Source of the DNA: Bimuria novae-zelandiae CBS 107.79
Taxonomy: Eukaryota > Ascomycota > Dothideomycetes > Pleosporales > Didymosphaeriaceae
NCBI GenBank assembly: GCA_010015655.1
Contig: ML976658.1
Location: forward strand, 387,787 to 451,786
DNA: 64,000 nucleotides
Direction: 5' to 3'
Shown here: piece by piece, positions 57,368 through 64,000 of the stretch
Layout of the letters: each line of letters opens with the position of its first letter
How positions within the stretch are numbered: position 1 is the first letter of the stretch
Translations under genes and position numbers: made by a program
The notes under the pieces: model-generated
What the model was told of the DNA's origin: nothing
The model's database searches: none
What the model saw: the letters and a program-made list of their open reading frames with translations, nothing else

Positions 57368-58958
57368 ATGTCTTCCGACAGCGAAAAGTCGAGCAGAGAC
57401 ACCACGGAGAAGATCGCGGTCGATACACCGCCTCAACAGTTTGAGAAAGTGAACCTCGAAAAGGCTGAGCCGCCTCCGCTAGTCGATGAAGCTACCGAGA
57501 AGAGGTTATTGCGGAAGCTCGACTGGCGCATCATTCCCATGCTCTGCTGGGTGTACTTGATGAACTTCATGGATCGAGGTAAACCTCAGTGGCATTTGAG
57601 AAGATAGCACAGCTAACCCCAGAAGTTAATATCGGCAATGCGAGATTGTACGGCCTCGAAGAGAATCTCGGCTTAACTGGCAACCAGTACCAGATCTCCG
57701 TTGGAATTCTCTTCGTTACATATTGTGTACGTCTATACCCCGCCGCAACCCTGTAGCCCTCCACTGTACATCTACTGACGTTTACTAGCTTTTTGAAACG
57801 CTATCCAACCTCATCATCAAGCGACTACAACCAGCCAGATACCTCGGCGGACTTCTCTTCACCTGGGGAATGGTAGCCACATTCTCCGCGTGGGTCGAAA
57901 ACTTCGCGGGTCTGGTAGCCTGCTGCCTCCTCCTCGGCGCCTTCGAAGCCGGCCTCTTCCCAGGTGTCATCCACTATCTCTCGTTGTGCAACGCCTGGTT
58001 TTATGGAACCTCCGTCATCGCCGGAGCCCTGGGTGGCCTCGTTGCGTACGGAATCGGGGAGTTAGACTACACCCGCGGATGGCGGGGCTGGAGATGGACC
58101 ATCTTGATCAACGGCGTGCCCACCATCTTAACCGCCTTCGTGGTGCCCTTCGTCCTACCCAACAACCCCGAGTTCGCGTCATTCCTCACGCCCGAGGACC
58201 GCCAGATCCTCGTGCGCCTGCGCGAACAGGAAGTAGGTCAGACAAAGAGCGCGCAGTACCTGCGGAAGGAAGACGTCATCGCGGGCGCAAAAGACTGGAA
58301 AACCTACGCGTTCGCCGTCGGGCAGTTTACGGGTCTGACTATGCTGTATAGCTTCAGTGTGTTCCTTCCGACCATTATCAACGAGATTGGCGGCGGCTGG
58401 TCGCTGCAAGGGGTGCAAGCGCTGACTGTTCCCGTCTACGTGTCCGGCGCCGCGGTGTACGTGGTCTGCGCGTGGTATAGCGACCGCATCTAGCAACGCG
58501 GCCTTTTCGTCGTCGGCGGCTTCCTCATCAGCATGGTCGGCTACATCATGTTAATCATCAACCAGGGCGTCGGCGTCAACTTTGCTGGGTGCTTTATCGT
58601 TGCGTTCGGGCTGTGGACGTCCACCGGTCTGGCGTTCTCATGGATTGCGCTGAACAACCCGCGGTATGGCAAGCGGGCTTTTGCGAGCGGCATGTAGATT
58701 ACGATTGGGAACTCCAGCGGCGTTTCGGCGCCATTTTTGTTCAGCACTGCATATGCGCCGACGTATTACCCGGGTTATGGTGGGACGATTGGGCTGCTTG
58801 CGCTCGGGCTGTGTGTTTACATGATGCTGTTTCTGTGGTTTAGGAATGCGAATCGGAGGAAGATTGCGGGAAAGGAGGACTGGAGGATGGAGGGGCTGTC
58901 CGAGGAGGAGATTTTGGAATTGGGCGAGCATAACCCGAGGTATATGTATACGATCTGA
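57368..58958 (+). pseudogene. MFS anion:cation symporter (Dal5/Tna1 type), killed by two RIP-type stops
   Basis: Three exons: 57368-57578, 57623-57726, 57789-58958; introns of 44 and 62 bp with GTAAAC/GTACGT donors and CTAAC/CTGAC branch sites. Together 494 codons, the usual length. N-terminal cytosolic tail, then LLRKLDWRIIPMLCWVYLMNFMDR and VNIGNARLYGLEENLGLTGNQY, typical of allantoate/nicotinate-type permeases; further helices include WSLQGVQALTVPVYVSGAAVYVV. Codon 340 (58491) and codon 408 (58695) are TAG where family members have Gln (RI-*-QRGLF and GM-*-ITIGNSSG), each one C-to-T change in a CpA context. The frame continues normally to TGA at 58956. No other damage is seen, so the loss is recent. 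Substrate unknown. Confidence 0.88.
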
Positions 58959-60523
58959 ACAGGCGGAAAGGGATGGAAGAATTGTCCAGGCTTCTACAAA
59001 CTTGGCTTTTCGAGCTTGTATGAGATATTGACCGACTAGGAATGTACCGAATGTTTTACTTCGACAATTAGGAAGCCTCCCATGTGAGGCATAGTAGCGA
59101 CCTTGCATTTTCAGGAAGATACCTGGTTGATGACTGATACGGCGCAAAGTCCATCTGCTGCGAAACTGCCCGGGTGCAGTCGTGTTAAATAATGGGTTCA
59201 TATGATCGTAGAGATTGACCAGATCCATAAAATCCTCGGTTAAAAGATCCCATCAATGCTGCACAGCATGTAATGTCAAAACGCGTAGTCTTTACGAGGC
59301 AAAAATGAGCTTCGAAGAGCGCGATGGAAATTTTCATCGCGTCTTCCTAAAGACTTCGTTGGCAAAGTGCCCTCGTTGAGGTATGGTTGTGTTTCGGAAC
59401 GCCAATCCTTGTTCAGGCAGGGTTGGTGAAACAGTCAACGGCAGAAGCGATACTGTGTGCCGGCGATGATTCGATTGCGATTCTGTGATGCCTACTGTAT
59501 TCAAATTCGAATGGGATCGTGGTAGTTCTTGCGTCCAAGCAGATTGAGCTCCAATATCGATCGACGGCCAGTGGTATTACCTGCAAAGGTCAATGAAGAC
59601 TAAACACGTTGAGAAGATCTCTCCTGCTGTAGACACATCCACTCCTAAACATTTGAACTGATACGTTCTCAACGGGTATCGGGTTTTGTTGAATCCGGCC
59701 CTGACCCCGGTGAGGCGCTGTCGTGTCTCAGTATCGCTGAACTCCCGCCACGAGAAGGGTTTCCCAGCCAAGGAAATCCCACATGACCCAGATGAAGACA
59801 TGCAGCACAAGACAACAGGCTTGACGTCTTTCTGCATATCTGGCCACGATGTATTTTCCGTGCCGGAGGCTGAACCACAGCCTCGTCGCAGAATTTGCTG
59901 GTCTAGGGTGGCAATTGGTCTGGGCGGCCCGAGATTACCCGACCCCTTTCTCCATCTGGGCTTGAGCCTTTTTTTCGCGACGGCGCGGCGGAACGAGGCC
60001 GGAGAAGCCAGCGATGGCAATGGCAATTGTGACGCGGTGGATACCCCTGGATTGAGTTCGCTTTAGTGATATAGCGAAAGTGTGGGAGGGCAGCGTGTGG
60101 TGGAAGCGCCAAAAGGTATCCGACGAGTTGTTACAGCAACGAGCAGGGGTGCGCCGCGGTTGGTGGATGCCGTGGCTTGTGATTGCGAGTTAGATTTGGA
60201 GAAGCAATGGAGGAGGGTGATGCAGCCCTTTCAGAAGTTGAAGTATTAGAGACGTAGGATCGTGCTAGAGGAGCGCAATGGATAAAGATAGCGCAATGAC
60301 TGCATGATGTATCTCCTACTGCAAACCGAGAATCCGCCCTCCCCGAGACATCGAAGTGCAGCCGGAGAAGTGGTTGATTAATTCGGACTAGTGCGCCAAG
60401 GGCGTGATGGCCCGGGCGGTGCGAAAGATTTCTGCGTCGCTCCTGCTGGCCTTCAAAAACCTCCAGTTCCTCAACAACCTCTATCCATCCTCACTTATCA
60501 AATCTCCTCTCCATACCGACACA
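58959..60523. promoter_or_regulatory. Intergenic region, includes the ADP/ATP carrier promoter
   Basis: About 1.5 kb of GC-balanced sequence. Open frames on both strands (59577-60026 minus, 59686-60066 plus, overlapping each other) have no known motif and no splice-supported extension, so I do not call a gene. The last 60 bp before the carrier ATG are rich in C and T (CTCCTCTCCATACC), as in highly expressed fungal genes. Confidence 0.5.
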
Positions 60524-61935
60524 ATGTCTAAGGGAGACGTAACCCAGGGTGACAAGTCCTTTATGGGCATGCCCGTGAGTACACCCTTCAGCATTCAGCA
60601 GCCCGGACACCTGGCCATATCCGCATCTCCCACCTGTCGGAGGACACCAATTCTATCTCAATGGCACCGCGCGAGCTCTTCCGTGCAGCGCGACGGTACT
60701 GCGAGATCGAATTGTGACCTTTGGCGATGGGAGCGGTGGTCGCGAGTCCAGCTTCGATAGCTGCGTCACTAGGAAATACATCTACTAACATCAGCGCAGG
60801 GCTTCGTGGTCGATTTCTTGAGTACGTGATGACCTAAATGGCTCTGCCATCAGTTCCGGAGACGATTGCGCTCCGGCCTTGATGCGCAGACGCTGACAAT
60901 GCCTTTGCAGGCCAATTGCAGTTGCTAACAGCTTATCTATAGTGGGTGGTGTCTCTGCCGCCGTCTCGAAGACCGCCGCCGCCCCCATCGAGCGTGTCAA
61001 GCTCCTCATCCAGAACCAGGTAAGAACAGCCGCAACTGACACAGACATGACAATGCCGCTGACACCATTCTCCAGGATGAGATGCTCAAGACCGGTCGTC
61101 TCGACCGCAAGTACGATGGTATCGTGGAGTGCTTCCGCCGTACGTCCCAGCAGGAGGGTGTCCTCTCGCTGTGGCGTGGTAACACTGCCAACGTCATCCG
61201 TTACTTCCCCACCCAGGCGCTCAACTTCGCGTTCCGTGACACCTACAAGTCCATGTTCGCTTTCAAGAAGGAGCGTGATGGTTACGCCAAGTGGATGATG
61301 GGCAACTTGGCCTCTGGTGGTGTAAGCGAAACCCAACAAACAAAACCAAAAACGCGTGCTAACGAATACAGGCTGCCGGTGCCACTTCGCTCCTCTTCGT
61401 CTACTCCCTTGACTACGCCCGTACTCGTCTTGCCAACGACGCCAAGAACGCGAAGAAGGGTGGTGACCGCCAGTTCAACGGTCTCGTCGATGTCTACAAG
61501 AAGACCCTCGCCTCTGACGGTATTGCCGGTCTCTACCGTGGTTTCATGCCCTCCGTTCTTGGTATCGTCGTCTACCGTGGTTTGTACTTCGGTATGTACG
61601 ACTCGATCAAGCCCGTCGTCCTTGTCGGCCCTCTCGAGGGTAACTTCTTGGCCTCCTTCTTGCTCGGCTGGACTGTCACCACTGGTGCTGGTATCGCTTC
61701 CTACCCTCTCGACACCATCCGTCGTCGCATGATGATGACCTCCGGTGAGGCCGTCAAGTACAAGTCTTCCGCCGATGCCGCCCGCCAGATCATCGCCGCC
61801 GAGGGTGTCAAATCGCTCTTCAAGGGTGCTGGTGCCAACATCCTCCGTGGTGTTGCCGGTGCTGGTGTGCTGTCCATCTACGATCAGGTGCAGCTCATCA
61901 TGTTCGGCAAGAAGTTCAAGGGTGGATCCGGTTAA
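60524..61935 (+). CDS. AAC: Mitochondrial ADP/ATP carrier
   Basis: Exchanges cytosolic ADP for matrix ATP across the inner mitochondrial membrane. Five exons: 60524-60574, 60800-60821, 60943-61019, 61076-61321, 61372-61935; introns of 225, 121, 56 and 50 bp with good donors, CTAAC/CTGAC branch sites and AG acceptors. The product is 319 residues, normal for the family. Three mitochondrial-carrier repeats are visible: [31 protein letters not shown] and [13 protein letters not shown], the last containing RRRMMM, the hallmark that separates ADP/ATP carriers from other carriers. Exon 1 encodes a short tail ([12 protein letters not shown]). The 22-bp exon 2 ends in A so that the ATG codon of Met is split over an intron. 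Codon bias is strong (many C-ending codons), fitting high expression. No RIP damage. Confidence 0.97.
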
Positions 61936-62440
61936 GCGTCTCGTTCACAATTTCCGATACCCTAGTGGAACGATGTGGAGGAGTGACCTGATCCCGGTGT
62001 TACGATAGGGCCGTCGTGGTCGGTATGGATGGAGCAATACAACGCCCATCCTGGGCAGAAGCTTGTTCCCGGTAACGAAAAGCACGCGTCGGTGATAATA
62101 CACCTTGTACTTTAGCTTGCCTGGCACATCTTTTTCCCTTATCACGGCATCTTGTATTACATGTCATTTTCCTTTGCTGTACCCTTGCAATCGCTGGTGC
62201 TGGGGGAACATAGTGGTCTATAGAAAGTTCATTTGGGTTTCTTCATACTTGCTCATTGCTACCGTGTGCTGTCTACGGTCTCTCGCAAGTGAACTGTTGA
62301 TTTCGACTGCCTGTCGAACTAATTGCTTACGGCGTAAGCACCATTGCTCTCCTGCTTTGTGGTACCCATTCATGTGCCTGGTAAGAAATTCGGTATTCTC
62401 CCTGTCGTCTCCAAATACACCACATCTCCTCCTGCACAGC
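61936..62440. other. Intergenic region between convergent genes
   Basis: About 500 bp with the 3' UTRs of the carrier gene and of the minus-strand gene. Frames seen here have no motif. Confidence 0.5.
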
Positions 62441-63106
62441 TCACTTATCCCTCACCGCCTTCCACACTGCCTCCTCGCCCTTCTTCAGCGCCTCTCCCGC
62501 CTTTGCCAACATATTCCATGCCTGCGCACCCACACCTTCTTCCTCGCCACCCTTCCCACTCACGCCGCCCGTCCCCAGTGCCCCTCCGCCTGGCGCGTAC
62601 GGCGAGTTATCAGGCGCCTGCTGGTACCCCGGCGGACCCTCCAAGCTGCTCTTCCCGACCGCGCCTCCGCTATGCTCCTGCTGGAACGGCGACGGCTGCG
62701 GCATACCCGTGTTCAACTGAGTTGGTCCTGGACCCCTCGCCGTAGTTGATGGGACGGTTGAGCGGCCGGCGAGCTGCGCGGTGGTGGGCGGCGGAATGTG
62801 GTATTGAGGCGGGGGCCCGGCGAGGCGTGTTTCGGTCGTCAGGTGATGCGCTGTGTAGAAGGGTTGGGGCGCTGGAGGAGACGCATTGGTATCACTAGGT
62901 GCAGAAGCGGTTGGGGCGAGGGGGCGCGCGCCGGGCTGTGGCGGTGGAGGCAGTGAAGCATCTGCGGTGGTGGTTGCGGGGACGGTGGCAGGCGTTGTGC
63001 GTGTAGGCGGAGGGTTCTGAGGCGTGTCGGTCGTGGTTTGGGGGGTGACACCGGCGGCTTTGGCGGCGGTTATGGGGTCGCTTTTGTGGAGTTGGATTGG
63101 TGGCAT
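62441..63106 (-). CDS. Conserved-type proline-rich protein of unknown function (221 aa)
   Basis: Single exon, ATG at 63106 in an ACAACAATGCC context, stop at 62441. The start MPPIQLHKSDPITAAKAAGVTPQT, a long low-complexity middle rich in Pro, Thr, Ala and Gly (about residues 25-175; PPPQYHIPPPTTAQLAGRST at about 98-117), and a C-terminal amphipathic helix (AWNMLAKAGEALKKGEEAVWKAV) look like a family of uncharacterised proteins found across Pezizomycotina, recalled from memory. Soluble, mostly disordered, no catalytic motif. The C-terminal helix may bind a membrane or partner (inference). Confidence 0.8.
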   Translation of the reverse strand: MPPIQLHKSDPITAAKAAGVTPQTTTDTPQNPPPTRTTPATVPATTTADASLPPPPQPGARPLAPTASAPSDTNASPPAPQPFYTAHHLTTETRLAGPPPQYHIPPPTTAQLAGRSTVPSTTARGPGPTQLNTGMPQPSPFQQEHSGGAVGKSSLEGPPGYQQAPDNSPYAPGGGALGTGGVSGKGGEEEGVGAQAWNMLAKAGEALKKGEEAVWKAVRDK

Positions 63107-63778
63107 TGTTGTGGTGGGTTGAGAAGTGAGTGCTCAGTAGCTGTATAGAGTGCTGCGCTGAAGTCACAAAGGTCCCGCGCGTTGTGGTACTTAGGGTATG
63201 AGGTATGTTGTCAATCTCTCAGCTCGCTTGTAGAGTGAGTGTGAATTGAATCGGAGTGGACTGGGTTGCACAACAGAAGTTGTAGAAGCGCGTGGAGTAC
63301 TTTATTGAAGTTCAGAAAGAGTAGTGGATACGTGGTGCAGAACGTTGCTGCCTGTTCGTGCTGCTGCTCTGTCCTCTTTGAAGGTGATGTCACATCACGT
63401 GCGGCTCTATCGACCTCTGGACCTGGACCTCGGGACTTCTGGAACTTCATCGACGCACACTCGTAGTTGAACCCCAACGTCAAACTATGCGCTCTGACAG
63501 TGTACTAGTATGAGATAGATATTGTGCGCCATCGCTCTCTCATTGCCCACTCACGCAACAACAGCTTGGGTGCTCGCAACCGCGCCTCAGGCTGTCGTCC
63601 TAGCATTCTGATCTGTTGTGCAAGAGCTTCCACTTCGAATAGTAGGGTCAGCAAAGCCATGGCTATCGCCGACGGTTCTTTCAGGCTTCCTTGACTTTCG
63701 CTGCAAGAGCTTTCCCCTCGTATCGACCACTTCTAGTCGTTAGATGCGAACGGGTGAGAGTCTTGTCAAAGAGCTATA
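63107..63778. other. Intergenic region
   Basis: GC-balanced, with chance frames only (63211-63483 minus, 63691-63891 plus). It contains the upstream region of the proline-rich protein gene. Confidence 0.45.
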
Positions 63779-63955
63779 CTACAGATCCACGAAGTCGTTC
63801 TGCCGGACGTCTCCCAAGTCAAAGTTGTGTCCGAATAGCGGGTACCCGTAGCCGATTCCGCATACATGTCCGTAGTATAGGAGAAACTTAGCATGGTCCC
63901 AGATGCCATGCGAACCCGAGGAACGACGAAGCCTTAGTATATCCGTCGGGCAGCT
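63779..63955 (-). CDS. Possible last exon of a gene entering from the right edge
   Basis: A minus-strand frame of about 58 codons ends at TAG (63779-63781). It reads RLRRSSGSHGIWDHAKFLLYY and then GHVCGIGYGYPLFGH, finishing in DVRQNDFVDL. The composition (aromatic and glycine-rich, few rare residues) looks coding. It has no ATG and is bounded by a TAA to the right, so an intron would have to precede it. I do not recognise the protein. Confidence 0.3.
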   Translation of the reverse strand, partial: SCPTDILRLRRSSGSHGIWDHAKFLLYYGHVCGIGYGYPLFGHNFDLGDVRQNDFVDL

Positions 63956-64000
63956 ATCCCTCTCGAGTTATGCATGCGATGTCGCTAAGCTAGCGCATAT

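Noticed and set aside
59577..60066. Overlapping 126- and 149-codon frames on opposite strands
   Set aside because: Neither has a known motif or splice signals giving a longer protein; kept as intergenic.
1..64000. tRNA genes, rRNA, CRISPR arrays, telomere repeats, biosynthetic clusters
   Set aside because: No tRNA B-box context with a cloverleaf, no rRNA, no telomeric TTAGGG array and no cluster of tailoring enzymes was seen. CRISPR is not expected in a fungal chromosome.

Overview
This window looks like a chromosome segment from a filamentous ascomycete (Pezizomycotina, probably Dothideomycetes). The genes have short spliceosomal introns of 44-225 bp with GTRNGT donors and CTAAC/CTGAC branch sites. 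It is a two-speed genome: GC-equilibrated islands hold intact genes, and AT-rich blocks are dead transposons mutated by RIP (repeat-induced point mutation), in which CpA became TpA, so CAA/CAG codons became TAA/TAG. CpG is still common in those blocks.

Layout. 1-9060 is an AT-rich block with an unidentified RIPed stretch, a complete pogo/Fot1 DNA transposon with perfect 55-bp inverted repeats (1972-3823), a 15-bp minisatellite, a Copia 3' end, a 3' fragment of a Gypsy family and a gag-protease fragment of another Gypsy carrying a solo LTR. 9061-13003 is a GC island with a U2 snRNA gene on the minus strand interrupted by a 60-bp mRNA-type intron, a small unknown protein gene, and the 3' half of a drug-transporter (DHA2-type MFS) gene cut off at the next transposon block. 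13004-56460 is one nested retrotransposon stack. A Gypsy relic (Gypsy-7) was invaded by Gypsy-4 (with Copia-1, itself holding Gypsy-5; Gypsy-6; and a solo LTR) and by Gypsy-2 (with Gypsy-1 and two solo LTRs). Most insertions are bounded by LTR pairs and 5-bp target-site duplications that I could match, so the order of events can be read. 56461-64000 is a GC island with a Dal5-type MFS gene killed by two CAG-to-TAG stops, an intact five-exon ADP/ATP carrier gene, a conserved proline-rich protein gene and perhaps the last exon of a gene running off the window.

Strongest observations: the intron in U2 directly after the branch-site recognition sequence; a conserved antisense ORF (CxxC zinc-cluster-like motif plus lysine-rich helix) at the 3' end of two diverged Gypsy elements; RIP-type stops leaking into a single-copy gene; and a GATA microsatellite grown in frame at the conserved integrase motif QTDGQTER. 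All domain calls come from reading translations by eye; no database search was run.
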